Counted from the stretch's first letter, positions 43,763 through 54,960 are shown. The stretch is 64,000 bases of DNA from Symbiodinium kawagutii (GCA_009767595.1 VSDK01021708.1:256231-320230), one strand, 5' to 3'. Notes: a model not told the origin generated them from the sequence alone. Numbers and translations: made by a program.

Positions 43763-43900
43763 CCGTCCACCTTTGCCTAGGTGGATCCGTGTCCTTGCCA
43801 CATTGCCCAAGGAGAAAGGTGCCGCAGCGAAGCCAGCCATTGATTTGAAGGGTGCTTGGTGAGGTAAGACTAAGCATGGTATGAACCAACATCAACAGCT

Positions 43901-43990
43901 GGTTGGTGGCTTTAAAAAGAATAATCCCCAGTATCATCAAATGGTTGGTTGGTTGGTAGGTGGGTGGGTGGGCGGGTGGGTTGGTTGAAA
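43901..43990 (+). mobile_element. Inverted-repeat element A, right part replaced by GGTT/GGTG repeats
   Basis: CAGCTGGTTGGTGGCTTTAA, then GGTTGGTTGGTAGGTGGGTG and GGTTGGTTGAAAC. Confidence 0.5.
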
Positions 43991-44332
43991 CAAAGACAAA
44001 TTTGGTCATTTAGGGGATGTTTATGAGGGGAGCCAGGGTAGTGACCCAAACCCGTATAGAGACTTATTGGTGATCAACCAAACTTTATATAATAGTGGTG
44101 GCAATGTGAGCATGGTGGTTGATAGTGGTGATATACTGGCGATTTGTAGAAATCAATTGTTCGCAGTACATTCAATACATGCTGTATACGTATATCTACA
44201 CCATGCATGTGTGCTCACAGCTGTGTGTATTCAGATGCCTCCAGATTTCACCACCATTCAAACAATGTTTGATGTTTGATAGATCAACTACCCTTGTTAA
44301 ACAACGGTTGTTACGGTAAGAACAATGAAAAC

Positions 44333-44575
44333 CGTTTGGTGGTTTCAAACATTTTTTATTTTCCCAGACGCAATCATTAACACATTGTTGGTTGACATAC
44401 ATATTTTTCATGACGGGGTGGTTCAACCACCAACCAGATTATGATCATTATCAGCCACTATAATCATTATTTCAACCACTAATTAACCACTTATGAACCA
44501 CTATGTATAGGTTGGTTCAACCACCAACCAAATTAGTTGGTTGATTACCCAGTCTCTGGGAAGACAAAGGAGTTG
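44333..44575 (+). mobile_element. Composite A element, copy 1
   Basis: An A copy (44333-44437, GACGGGG variant) followed by ATTATGATCATTATCAGCCA, an AACCACTAATT-rich stretch, a second GGTTGGTTCAACCACCAACC and ACCCAGTCTCTGGGAAGACA. The same order occurs at 46488-46795. Confidence 0.75.
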
Positions 44576-44577
44576 GA

Positions 44578-44739
44578 ATCCCAGGGAATCTTTTCACAGC
44601 TCGGGATTTCCCGATCTCATCGCCTCGCGCGTTGCAGGTCGCCTATACCGCTCCAAGGGCGTACTGGCTGCCAGCGGAAGGAGCCGGGGTAGGGAAGCGA
44701 CGGTACAACAAGGGGGACCTACCAGTTGTATCCTGGTAG
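44578..44739 (+). CDS. Exon-like segment, unrecognised, 53 codons
   Basis: The frame reads NLFTARDFPISSPRALQVAY, then WLPAEGAGVGKRRYNKGDLP and a TAG. Codons are GC-ending and the flanks AT-rich. CACAG at 44595-44599 or CCCAG at 44579-44583 could be the acceptor. It starts at the outer edge of the duplicated A-composite repeat (44333-44575). No family recognised. Confidence 0.4.
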   Translation: MPGNLFTARDFPISSPRALQVAYTAPRAYWLPAEGAGVGKRRYNKGDLPVVSW

Positions 44740-44759
44740 AAAGGCCGTATAACTACCAT

Positions 44760-46100
44760 CAGTAGCAGTTATTCCTATGCTGTAAGGTCAAGAACTGGCC
44801 AAGAGACCAAGAATTTCGTTTTTTTGTGCCATATGACTGGCAAGTCAACCCAAGGTTAAAATGGCCATGGATCTAGTTGTAGTTTTTAGAGGTTCATTTT
44901 TTCAAAATTGGTATACTAGCCATAGTTGATGCCTTTTATTTACTGGTTGAAGATGGTTTGCAATGGTTCATAACGTGTTCAATCATGTAGTTGGTTATGA
45001 TAATGGTCAAGCATAGATCATTATACGGGTCAGCAGTTTGCCAGAATGATTATCGAGGATAGTTCAATTACGATTTGTGGTTTTGTTTTTATGGAATGTT
45101 ACTACGTAAGAAAGTAAAATGGAGGCGCATTAAGGATTTTAGTATATGTTAGTTGCGTCGATTTGGATGGCAACCTTAGAAATACTCTAGAAAAACACTC
45201 TTGGATGACAGAGATTTGTAACACAGCCTTCGTTGTACTTCAGGCACACAGAATGGTTTTAGTTTGACATGTAGAACGATGAGCCATACCAAACGATCAC
45301 GTTGGAACTGCACTGAATATTGGATTTTGACTCTTTTCTAGTTGATGCGTGCGGGTTCTATTTGTGCTCAAAGGTTGCAACCCCTCGTAACCTAGTTGGT
45401 GGACGTTCAATATGAGTTAACCTGATGGCTGAATTATCGATAGATAGGCTGGTGGACAAATATCAGGTAACACTCGTACTCACTGTTACCCACGACTTAC
45501 CTATGTCAGCCGATGTCAGCATAAACCTCTACAATGAGTGGTAAATATAAAGAAAGCGATTGATGATCAACAATAACAACGGTTGATCAGAAATGATTAA
45601 TATGAGTTATTGCTGACTACGAATGTATTTTGGCATTGGCCAAATGCTTGATTCTTAAAGCAATGTCACAATCGCTGAATACCGCTTTTTGCAAGCCACT
45701 AATTACGGAATTCAAGTCAACACCTAACAGTTTGCTATAGATAGGATTGGTTTTTAGTGGCTCACCCTGTGATTGTTGCAGCCATGATCTCACACCATTG
45801 CCAAGACACCATCTCAGCCATAAAATATGTATAGAAATGATGGAAATTGTATCATGTCAATCTTACATGAAACTCCACCAGCTGTAGCTGGTTTACCATG
45901 GTTTTCCAAGGTTTTACCTATGTTTTCTATGTTGTTTTTTTGCCACTGTTTACCTGGTTTATGGAACATTTGTTGACGAACAGCTGTAGTCATGGATCTT
46001 AAGAGCGCGTTGGAGCTTTTCGCTTCAGGAACCGGAAGCTGATTTTCCATGCGGTAGCTGATGTCATGGAAACGCCGGGGGGACCAAGGCAGACACGATT
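44760..46100. other. Stretch without a supported gene
   Basis: AT-rich and unusually free of the A, B and C repeats; no protein-like frame longer than about 40 codons. A GGTT/GCTT tract follows at 46105-46165. Confidence 0.55.
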
Positions 46101-46185
46101 GCTTGCTTGCTTGGTTGCTTGGTTGGTGAGCTGGTTAGTTGGTTGGTTAGTTAGTTGGTTGATAAACTGGTCGTTGGCTTGGTTG

Positions 46186-46390
46186 TTCCCCACCTGCCGC
46201 GTGAGGGTTCTTAGATTCTATTCGAGTTGAGTCCTCCTCCTCGCCTTCACCGAGCTTCAGATGCCTGTGACGAACCCGAAGGGCGAGCGGGGACGGCACA
46301 GAGAATGCTAGCAATGAGGAAAAATGCCACATAGACACTCAGATTTATATATGTCAGGTGCCACGGTGGGGATCATTCGAAGTCAAGTAC
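46186..46390. mobile_element. Composite element, short copy (copy 2)
   Basis: Shares CCCCACCTG..GTGAGGGTT at the left, including the next 30 bases up to the TCCTCCTCCTC tract, and CACGGTGGGGATCATTCGAA at the right, with the element at 53581-55018, but only 205 bp long. Confidence 0.55.
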
Positions 46391-46487
46391 TCTGATTTAA
46401 TGGATGATGGATTGCTTATGAGTTATGATTGGTTTATTGATCAATGGTTTGATTGATTGTGATGGGAAATCCATGTGAAAGACATCA

Positions 46488-46795
46488 GTTGGCAGGTGGT
46501 GTTCTATATAAACATGTTTTATTTTCCCTGGTAATCATTAAAACAAATGGGTGTTTGACTAATATTTTTCATAGGGGTGGTTCAACCACCACCCAGATTA
46601 TGATCATTCTTAGCCACTATAACTATAATCATTATTTCAACCACTAATGAACCACTTATTAACTACTAATTAACCACTATTAACCATTATTCACCACTAA
46701 TTAACCACTATTAACCACTATTGATAGGTTGGTTCAACCACCACCCAGATTAGTTGGTTGGTTGATCACCCAGTTTCCAGAAAGACAAAATACCT
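46488..46795 (+). mobile_element. Composite A element, copy 2
   Basis: Same order of blocks as 44333-44575, with the AACCACTAATT stretch expanded by about 60 bp and a GGGTGGTTCAACC A-end. Confidence 0.75.
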
Positions 46796-47504
46796 GGTGT
46801 TGGGTTTGGACTCTGAGGTGGAAGCGGAATTTCCGAGCAAGCCGTAGGGCATGGTCATCACCCATTTCCAGATGAATGCGACCGCTAAGAACGTTTATAT
46901 AGATCTAAATGATCACAATACAGTATATAAGAATGATAATATTTAAATGAGAATAATATATAGATATATGTGGACAATAGAAATTTAAATGCTATTGTCG
47001 GTAGTTAATGGCTCTGTTGATATTATAGAAAATGATTCTGTTGGTATAGCTAATAGCCATGCTACGTAGTGTTCTTGACAAGAGCACGAAGAAAATCGAA
47101 AGAGAGAGCGAGGGAGAGAGAGAGAGAGAGTCAACTACCAGTATATGGTGAGATTGGTTTAATGGGCATCAATCAAGCAGATCAGACTGTTGAATGATTG
47201 ACCAGTTAATGTTGATGAATCAACTGGAATTGTCAAACCAATTAATGACCAGGTTGAATTAGTGTTGTTGATCAGGATTCCTGGTCATCCTTGCTGATTA
47301 GCAGGGATAGTTGATGGTGAACACGCATCTCCTCACGTTGGCCGTCACCATCTTCCAAGGGCCGGGCCGGTGATCAGGGAGATGAAGCTCAGAGACGCAA
47401 CTGTTAGTTCATCACGGCCACCAGGTCAGCGCATTTCCCAAAGTTTGCTGTCGATCATTGCTTTAACCACGGGTTTCTACGTGTTGAACTATTCCGAAAA
47501 ATCA

Positions 47505-47622
47505 CTTACTTACATACTTGTGTAAAAATCAATTACTTACATACTTGTGTAAAAATCAATTACTTACATACTTGTGTAGAAATCAATTACTTCCATACTT
47601 GTGTAGAAATCAATTACTTACA
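47505..47622. repeat. 27-bp tandem repeat, about four copies
   Basis: ATCAATTACTTACATACTTG repeats every 27 bp with TAAAA/TAGAA variants. Confidence 0.9.
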
Positions 47623-48204
47623 TCTGAGCGTTGTGACATCAACTCGAACATTCCGCCAGAAACCTTTGCGCTTTTGGCATGTTGAATGAGTACCCAGAAC
47701 TCCAATTTAGCAAGCAGAAGCCCACTCTTCACGTGATCAGAGTCAGCAAACCCCATCTGCTTGTGCGTCCTTCTGTTCATACACCATGAGTTCAGCCATA
47801 TTTTGGGCAAACGCGGCTCTACAGTTGCGTCCGTGGCCGCAAAATCTGAGTCCAGAAAAGCTGCGATCCAAGGCATGTTGTAAGGTCAAGACCTACCTTT
47901 TTCATTAAGAGGACGTTTTGCTTTGATCCATGAGTCATCATTCCTAGATACATTTGCCATCTACCCTATTATTGTTTATTGTTTCTTTATCTCATTAAAT
48001 CATACATATGAAACATAGATGTATGATGTATGTTTATAATCATATAAATTCATACATATACACATGAGAAAACCAGTAGAGCAACCCGACTTGGGCAATT
48101 TCTATGACTTCAAAGGCCCTCGTCGCCAAGGTCCGAAGGTCCAGAGTGGGGCCCCAACGATGAAAGGATCTGCAAGATGGCGAGCTGGCAGCAAGTCGTG
48201 GCGG

Positions 48205-48260
48205 TGATGGTGCTGCTGGTGGTGGTGGTTGTGGTGGTGGTGGTGGTTGTAGCAGTCTGG
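48205..48260. repeat. TGG/GTG microsatellite
   Basis: GGTGGTGGTTGTGGTGGTGG-type repeats; minus-strand Pro-rich frames are artefacts. Confidence 0.85.
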
Positions 48261-48652
48261 TGGTTGTTAGGTGGTTGCGGTGATGGTGGTGGTTGTAGCT
48301 GCTGATGGTTTTTGGCAAAGAACTGGCATCGAAATTAGTTAGGCTGCTATGTGCAAAATTTGTGACAAATGGGAATTCAAGGTTTGAAGTCAAAGTATCC
48401 AGGGCATGTCAAAACTTGCTTGTGCTGAATGGCCAAGCCACAATGGGGAAATACAGCGAAAGATCCAGTGGACTGCGAATAATACTAGTACTATATCCAA
48501 TGACAACGTTGAGCTTGCAAATAATCCCGGTTCATGTTGGCAAACTGTCATCATCCACTATAAGTGATGTGATCCCATTCGTCGTTCACTAGTTTGTTGG
48601 GATGTGTTGGGATTGATGATTATGATTTGAATACATGGTGAACACTGTGATA

Positions 48653-48757
48653 CTGGCTGGTTGTTTCAAACATGTTTTATTTTCCCTAGTGATCACTAAC
48701 AAGTGGTTGGTTGAGTAATATTTTTCATACATGTAGGGGTTGAAACCACCAACCAGG
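48653..48757 (+). mobile_element. Inverted-repeat element A upstream of the LRR gene
   Basis: CTGGCTGGTTGTTTCAAACA to GGGGTTGAAACCACCAACCA, ending CAG. Its end is 60 bp before the ATG of the LRR gene, so it may lie in the promoter, the 5' UTR or a 5' intron. Confidence 0.82.
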
Positions 48758-48817
48758 ATATTATCGCATTGTATCATCCAACTTCGACCGTGGTTCTGCT
48801 GTTCTGGCTCCAAATAG

Positions 48818-51268
48818 ATGGTCAGCAGTCACGACGTACAGGGTGATTGCGGTGCCATGGCGCTCGCCAGCCGTGATGGCTATGCGGTGCCAGCATCCGG
48901 TGTTGGTACCCAGCTGATTGAAATTCATGTTTTCTGTTTGAATGGGGAAGGCTGCATCGTCAGCCTGTGCCCTTCCACATTGGGAAGGGAAGTGGTTCAG
49001 ATAGTTTCAAGGAAACTGCCAAAGACAGGTGCAAAGCCGACTCTCCACCACAGTTCTGCTCGCTTGGTGTTGCACCAAACATTGCAAGAACAAGGTATCA
49101 GTGGTAAAACTGCGACACTGTCCTGCACCTATGTCCCTATAGCTACTGATTTGCTTTCTGCATGGAAAATTGTCCAGGACTTGAACGTCCGTGGGATAGA
49201 AGCCAACCTGAAAGGGGTCACACAGATAGCAGGTTTGTCATCCACTAGGTGCCTGAGCTATCTTCCCGAAACCCTCGAAATCTTAGTTCTCGCCGATTTG
49301 TTCAACAAGAGTCTGGATCGGGTCACCTTACCCAGCAACCTGCAAATGTTGACGTTTGGCACTGATTTCAATCAGAGCCTGGATCTGGTCACTTGGCCGA
49401 GCAGCCTGCAAAAATTAACTCTTGGCAGTGACTTCAACCAGAGCCTGGAACGGGTCACCTTGCCCAGCAACCTGCAAGCTTTGATTTTTGGCAGTGATTT
49501 CAACCAGATCCTGGATCATGTCACCTTGCCCAACCTGCAAACTTTGACTTTTGGCGATGATTTCAACCAGAGCCTGGATCATGTCACCTTGCCCAGCAAC
49601 CTGCAAACTTTGACTTTTGGCGATGATTTCAACCAGAGCCTGGATCGGGTCACCTTGCCCAGCAACCTCCAGACGTTCACTTTTGGCAGTGACTTCAACC
49701 AGAGACTGGATCAGGTCACCTTGCCTGGCAACTTGCGAACTTTGACTCTTGGTTTGCGGTTCAACCGCAGATTGGATCAAGTCATCTTGCCGAACAACCT
49801 GGAGACTTTGACTTTTGGACAATGTTTCAATCAGAGCCTGGATCGGGTCACCTTGCCCAGCAACCTCCAGACGTTCACTTTTGGCAGTGACTTCAACCAG
49901 AGACTGGATCAGGTCACCTTGCCTGGCAACTTGCGAACTTTGACTCTTGGTTTGCGGTTCAACCGCAGATTGGATCAAGTCATCTTGCCGAACAACCTGG
50001 AGACTTTGACTTTTGGACAATGTTTCAATCAGAGCCTGGATCGGGTCACCTTGCCCAGCAACCTCCAGACGTTCACTTTTGGCAGTGACTTCAACCAGAG
50101 ACTGGATCAGGTCACCTTGCCTGGCAACTTGCGAACTTTGACTCTTGGTTTGCGGTTCAACCGCAGATTGGATCAAGTCATCTTGCCGAACAACCTGGAG
50201 ACTTTGACTTTTGGACAATGTTTCAATCAGAGCCTGGATCGGGTCACCTTGCCCAGCAACCTCCAGACGTTCACTTTTGGCAGTGACTTCAACCAGAGAC
50301 TGGATCAGGTCACCTTGCCTGGCAACTTGCGAACTTTGACTCTTGGTTTGCGGTTCAACCGCAGATTGGATCAAGTCATCTTGCCGAACAACCTGGAGAC
50401 TTTGACTTTTGGACAATGTTTCAATCAGAGCCTGGATCGGGTCACCTTGCCCAGCAACCTCCAGACGTTCACTTTTGGCAGTGACTTCAACCAGAGACTG
50501 GATCAGGTCACCTTGCCTGGCAACTTGCGAACTTTGACTCTTGGTTTGCGGTTCAACCGCAGATTGGATCAAGTCATCTTGCCGAACAACCTGGAGACTT
50601 TGACTTTTGGACAATGTTTCAATCAGAGCCTGGATCGGGTCACCTTGCCCAGCAACCTCCAGACGTTCACTTTTGGCAGTGACTTCAACCAGAGACTGGA
50701 TCAGGTCACCTTGCCTGGCAACTTGCGAACTTTGACTCTTGGTTTGCGGTTCAACCGCAGATTGGATCAAGTCATCTTGCCGAACAACCTGGAGACTTTG
50801 ACTTTTGGACAATGTTTCAATCAGAGCCTGGATCGGGTCACCTTGCCCAGCAACCTGCAAACTTTGACTTTTGGCGATGATTTCAACCAGAGCCTGGATC
50901 GGGTCACCTTGCCCAGCAACCTCCAGACGTTCACTTTTGGCAGTGACTTCAACCAGAGACTGGATCAGGTCACCTTGCCTGGCAACTTGCGAACTTTGAC
51001 TCTTGGTTTGCGGTTCAACCGCAGATTGGATCAAGTCATCTTGCCGAACAACCTGGAGACTTTGACTTTTGGACAATGTTTCAATCAGAGCCTGGATCGG
51101 GTCACCTTGCCCAGCAACCTGGAAACTTTGACCCTTGGTAGGGATTTCAGCCAGAGCCTGGATGAGGTCACCTTGCCGAACAGTGTGCGCACTTTAGTTT
51201 GGACACGTATGTGCGGCTTCAATGCTCGTGAAAGATGTTTTCAACCCATGATGATAAGCACATTGTGA
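48818..51268 (+). CDS. Leucine-rich-repeat-like protein with ubiquitin-like N-terminus, single exon, 816 aa
   Basis: Residues about 33-106 look like a ubiquitin-fold domain (IEIHVFCLNGEG near residue 35; LHQTLQEQGISGKTATLSC near 86-103). From about residue 144 to 795 the protein is a run of 22-residue units of the form FNQSLDxVTLPxNLxTLTFG, an LRR-like solenoid likely used for protein binding; I know this architecture from Symbiodiniaceae proteins, where its function is not defined. Residues 286-769 are dominated by a three-unit (66-residue, 198-bp) block repeated seven times almost without change, so the array is recently homogenised. The C-terminus leaves the repeat at MCGFNARERCFQ. The start used is the first in-frame ATG; the Met at residue 14 (position 48857, GCCATGG) has a stronger initiation context and could be the true start. 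No introns are needed, unusual for the window and compatible with retroposition, though no spliced-leader relic is seen. An A-type inverted-repeat element ends 60 bp upstream. No catalytic residues are visible. Confidence 0.9.
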   Translation: MVSSHDVQGDCGAMALASRDGYAVPASGVGTQLIEIHVFCLNGEGCIVSLCPSTLGREVVQIVSRKLPKTGAKPTLHHSSARLVLHQTLQEQGISGKTATLSCTYVPIATDLLSAWKIVQDLNVRGIEANLKGVTQIAGLSSTRCLSYLPETLEILVLADLFNKSLDRVTLPSNLQMLTFGTDFNQSLDLVTWPSSLQKLTLGSDFNQSLERVTLPSNLQALIFGSDFNQILDHVTLPNLQTLTFGDDFNQSLDHVTLPSNLQTLTFGDDFNQSLDRVTLPSNLQTFTFGSDFNQRLDQVTLPGNLRTLTLGLRFNRRLDQVILPNNLETLTFGQCFNQSLDRVTLPSNLQTFTFGSDFNQRLDQVTLPGNLRTLTLGLRFNRRLDQVILPNNLETLTFGQCFNQSLDRVTLPSNLQTFTFGSDFNQRLDQVTLPGNLRTLTLGLRFNRRLDQVILPNNLETLTFGQCFNQSLDRVTLPSNLQTFTFGSDFNQRLDQVTLPGNLRTLTLGLRFNRRLDQVILPNNLETLTFGQCFNQSLDRVTLPSNLQTFTFGSDFNQRLDQVTLPGNLRTLTLGLRFNRRLDQVILPNNLETLTFGQCFNQSLDRVTLPSNLQTFTFGSDFNQRLDQVTLPGNLRTLTLGLRFNRRLDQVILPNNLETLTFGQCFNQSLDRVTLPSNLQTLTFGDDFNQSLDRVTLPSNLQTFTFGSDFNQRLDQVTLPGNLRTLTLGLRFNRRLDQVILPNNLETLTFGQCFNQSLDRVTLPSNLETLTLGRDFSQSLDEVTLPNSVRTLVWTRMCGFNARERCFQPMMISTL
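49673..51124 (+). repeat. 198-bp higher-order coding repeat, seven copies
   Basis: Inside the LRR gene a 198-bp block (three 66-bp LRR units) starts at 49673, 49871, 50069, 50267, 50465, 50663 and 50927. The first six are head to tail; before the seventh one extra 66-bp unit (GDDFNQSLDRVTLPSN type) is inserted. By eye the copies are identical or nearly so at DNA level, including third positions. This implies recent unequal crossing-over or gene conversion, and the copy number may be mis-assembled. Confidence 0.93.
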
Positions 51269-52740
51269 TGTGACGAATCGGCTCCTACCGCAGCACCGAT
51301 TCTCTATGGCACTTATGTGCATTTTCGTGACAATATGTGCGGGTTTCTCAACCACACAGCACGGTGATGCACGATGCACAAAAGTCATCATCGGTTTCCG
51401 GTTCGGAGCCCATGAAGCGCCTGGAATTGGGGCCTGGCCCCCTGGGAGTTTGTGGGTTTTGGCCGCCCATGTACATTGTAATGTTGGCCTAGGGGTTGTG
51501 TTTTTTACATTAATTATAATTATACTGGTTGAAAAGAGCAGAGATGGCTTTCTACTTAAATTAACAACCAGTATACATAGATATGGCTTTACTGGTTTTA
51601 CATTAATGAATATACTGGTTATGATTATAATTGCTGTGGGATAAGCCAGAGTCCTCGCCTATTCACCATTGATGGATGCTCGTGGATGGCCATGCTGCTT
51701 TCACCCGGCCACTGCTGGGGACGCTTGGGTCGCGCCATCACGACGTTGGGGGCACCACCGAGTACCTCAAGGTTGGCGGCTTACTCACGTATGAACCATG
51801 AAACTTGCGGCCCGCTCCTAAGTCAATAATCCGAACCACAAGTTGAATCACAAAAAATCGAGTAAAACCAATGAAGCCCTAAGTCATTCCACTTGAAGCC
51901 CCACTTCTCCTGTTTTCGTTTTGATTCCACAGAGCGGCTGTGAAAACCACCAAGGGTACAAAAGGTGGCCGGTTCAGGGCCCCACTTGTGAACAGATGGT
52001 TGGCCGCCTGCCAACAGGAACCGATGACAGCGAATGTTACCCCCAATGACAGCGGCTTATCCATTGATTGCTGGTTGAGTGGATATCACGTGATATCCAA
52101 GCGTGGCCCTTGGAAGTGTTGTCATCAGCTGGTGAACTAGTGTGCACTGGATCCTTGATATGGTATAGTAATTCATGCGTAATCAACACCCATCAGAATG
52201 GGTAATAGTAGTAGTTCGTAATAGTGAATACATGTGAATACTGTGGTCATAGTGGGAGGCCAACAACAGCCAACAAGAGAGGTTGATCATTACACATTTT
52301 CATACGGGTTAGTTCTGGACAGGTGAATGATGTTTTGAAAGGAGTAAGAGGTTGTTCAAGATGAATGACTTTCATGATCAACATGGGCAATGACAGTGAT
52401 ATCAGCCCAATACGGTCACTCATGTGGTCACCTACTTTTCTGACGAATCACTTAGTAGGATACTGTTTAAAGTTATCAAGTTATCATCATCAAATTATTT
52501 GCAAAACAGTGGTTACCATTTATTGTACTTAGTAGGATACTATTCCAAGTTCCTTGCACCAGTGTTTTTTTTCCCAGTGCATTTCCAACACCTGAGGCAT
52601 AGCTAGATGACTTGTTCATAGTTTCCAAGTCCCGGCCGTAAACAACCACGGTCTGCGGGCCAAGGCTAGGTGGTGTTTTCACCATGAAGTAGAGCCCCTA
52701 GGCCCATATAATCTGCCACTACGCAACAAGTGAAGTGGCT
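51269..52740. other. Downstream region of the LRR gene
   Basis: The first 200 bp are GC-richer (possible 3' UTR). Further on, ATTAATTATAATTATACTGG and a related TTACATTAATGAATATACTGG copy occur. A GC-rich patch at 51.9-52.1 kb is open on both strands but unrecognised. Confidence 0.5.
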
Positions 52741-52743
52741 CAC

Positions 52744-52868
52744 CCTGTGGTAATGGGTCACTATTGACCAACAGCTAGGGAAAAGTACTTCACATCATTT
52801 CACATCCCAGCATTGTTGAACTGGTCATTTTTCTAGATGTTTACGGTGCAGGGGCCCTTGACACACAG
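52744..52868 (+). mobile_element. Old B-like element
   Basis: TAATGGGTCACTATTGACC at the left and GGGGCCCTTGACACACAG at the right; the interior is largely unrecognisable. Confidence 0.35.
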
Positions 52869-53045
52869 TTCCGCGTGGCTTGGCATGCCATGCGGCTCAC
52901 CATGGTACACCCATGTAGCTATCGCTGCCAATGGATTCCCCTTGCGGTTGATTCCTCAACATGGTTCGCTGGTCGCTGGTGCGGAGATCTGCTGAACACA
53001 GCCACCCACTTCTTGGGGGACCGAAGCAACCAGCTGGTACTGTGA
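52869..53045 (+). CDS. Exon-like segment following a decayed B element, unrecognised
   Basis: Beginning right after CACACAG the frame reads FRVAWHAMRLTMVHPCSYRC, then VDSSTWFAGRWCGDLLN and a short tail (TATHFLGDRSNQLVL) to TGA. It is Trp-rich, with GC-ending codons; this is one of the more convincing islands. The acceptor AG lies where the end of an old B repeat (GACCCACAG in the consensus) would be. Product unknown. Confidence 0.45.
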   Translation, partial: FRVAWHAMRLTMVHPCSYRCQWIPLAVDSSTWFAGRWCGDLLNTATHFLGDRSNQLVL

Positions 53046-53682
53046 CCTTCAGAAAAAACGATCATCACCAATGAATGATCATGAAGCGGACAATCCATCA
53101 AAGCTTACAAGTATGTAATCAAATTAATTAACGGATATATCCGATGAAGAATTATCAAGCATTACTTGAATATGGAAGCAATGAAGCGGATCAACTGAGC
53201 ATGGTTGCTACAGGACGGTAGCGCGGACGTGAAGTGACCAGCTGCACATCGTCAACACTTTGTGGTTGTGACCTGGGTGTACTAGGGTATGGAACAATTG
53301 ATAACCAGGTTATACCAGGTTTATCAAATACAAAATTGATAACCACACTAGTATATGACCTAGGTTAGTGTATTGGGTATTTACTGAAACTATTTGAAAC
53401 TACTGTTGACTAATACTTAACCCACCATTTTGTTTTAAACGATTTACCGGCTACAGTAGTAGGTTAGTTAACCCATCATTTAGCTACTGGGCTTGTTTAC
53501 CGGTGGGTTATTGATCCTTGTTAAGCATTGGTCTCCTAGTTCCAAATCAGTTAACCATCAGTACTCGGTTATCAACCATGATTCCCCACCTGTCAGGTGA
53601 GGGTTGTTAGATTTTATCAGAGCTGACTTCTCCTCCTCCTCCTGTCCTCATCCTCCTCATCCTCCTCTCGCCTCCTCTTCTC

Positions 53683-53860
53683 GCCGGACCTCAACCACGA
53701 CCAAGCGCGACTAGTGGTGGCTGCCGGACCTCAACCACGACCATGTATGCCTGCTGGTGGCTGCCGGACCTCAACCGCGACCAAGCGCGACTAGTAGTGG
53801 CTGCCGGACCTCAACCGCGACCATCTGCGGCCAGTGGTGGCTGCCGGACCTCAAAGATGT
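53683..53860. repeat. 40-bp tandem repeat, five copies
   Basis: GCCGGACCTC recurs at 53683, 53723, 53763, 53803 and 53843, exactly 40 bp apart, with GTGGCTGCCGGACCTCAACC as the conserved core. A TCC-rich tract (53630-53680) precedes it. Confidence 0.9.
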
Positions 53861-53864
53861 GAGA

Positions 53865-54389
53865 AAAGATCACAGAAAGATTGTCAAAAGATATGTCAGA
53901 AAGANNNNNNNNNNNNNNNNNNNNNNNNNNNNNNNNNNNNNNNNNNNNNNNNNNNNNNNNNNNNNNNNNNNNNNNNNNNNNNNNNNNNNNNNNNNNNNNN
54001 AAGATATGTCAGAGAGAATGTCAGAAGATATGTCAGAAAGAATGTCATAAGATATGTCAGAGAGAATGTCAGAAGATATGTCAGATGAGATGTCAGAAAG
54101 AATGTCAGAAGATATGTCAGAGAGAATGTCAGAAGATATGTCAGATGAGATGTCAGAAAGAATGTCAGAAGATATGTCAGAGAGAATGTCAGAGAGAATG
54201 TCAGAAGATATGTCAGATGAGATGTCAGAGAGAATGTCAGAAGATATGTCAGAAAGAATGTCAGAAGAGATGTCAGAGAGAATGTCAGAAAGAATGTCAA
54301 AGAGAATGTCAGAAGATATGTCAGAAAGAATGTCAGAGAGAATGTCAGAAGATATGTCAGAAAGAATGTCAGAAAGAATGTTGACATGA
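53865..54389. repeat. 12-bp satellite (ATGTCAGARRAN) with an assembly gap
   Basis: About 35 visible 12-bp units of ATGTCAGA plus four variable bases, interrupted by 96 N (53905-54000). Because the unit is a multiple of three, several frames on both strands stay open; these are not genes. True array length is unknown. Confidence 0.92.
53905..54000. other. Assembly gap (N)
   Basis: 96 unresolved bases lie inside the 12-bp satellite, so the gap is probably collapsed repeat. Confidence 0.98.
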
Positions 54390-54504
54390 CAGACTGGAGG
54401 GGTTTACGGTGGGGCTCTACAGAAAGGTCGGGGCCTTTTTTTGTTTTCTTTTCCATCTCAGGCGGACCGTGTCTGGGCAACATTGTTTTCCGGATGGCCG
54501 GGCA

Positions 54505-54960
54505 ATCAGCCTGATTGAAGGGTCTTCACTGCAAGCACTGCACGTTTCTGCCGACTGACATGTTGATATGCTGTTTGACAGACTGACATGCACAATGACC
54601 TGCCAGGTGAAGCAAATGCTTTGGCTCAGGTGGTTCACTGCCATGTTTGGGCATGTTTAAGCAAACCTAATGCTTTGGCTCAGGTGGTTCACTGCCATGT
54701 TTGGGCATGTTTAAGCAAACGTGTTGAGAGCTCTGGAGTGTTAGTCACACTGCCAGCTGACATGTTGATATGCTGTGTGACAGACTGACATGCACAATGA
54801 CGTGCCAGGTGAAACCAATGATCGGCACAACTAGTTGCATGTTGTTGTAGATCTATATTTTTTGGGAGTCTTGGAGATGTCGTGGAATCAGCCTGATTGA
54901 AGGGTCTTCACTGCAAGCACTGCACGTTTCTGCCGACTGACATGTTGATATGCAGACAAA
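54505..54960. repeat. Direct repeats: a 66-bp pair and a tandem 54-bp pair
   Basis: A segment beginning ATCAGCCTGATTGAAGGGTC occurs at about 54505-54572 and again at 54888-54952. Between them, a block with GCTTTGGCTCAGGTGGTTCA occurs twice in tandem (about 54610-54664 and 54665-54718). Confidence 0.85.

Noticed and set aside
48040-48393. Minus-strand Pro/His-rich 117-codon frame
   Set aside because: The Pro-rich part is the complement of a GTGGTGG microsatellite; only the GPTLDLRTLATRAFEVIEIA part (48.09-48.18 kb) could be an exon, too weak to call.
53757-54483. Long open frames on both strands over the MSERMSED-like repeat
   Set aside because: A 12-bp satellite keeps several frames open at once and contains an N gap; there is no unique start, domain or non-repeat portion.
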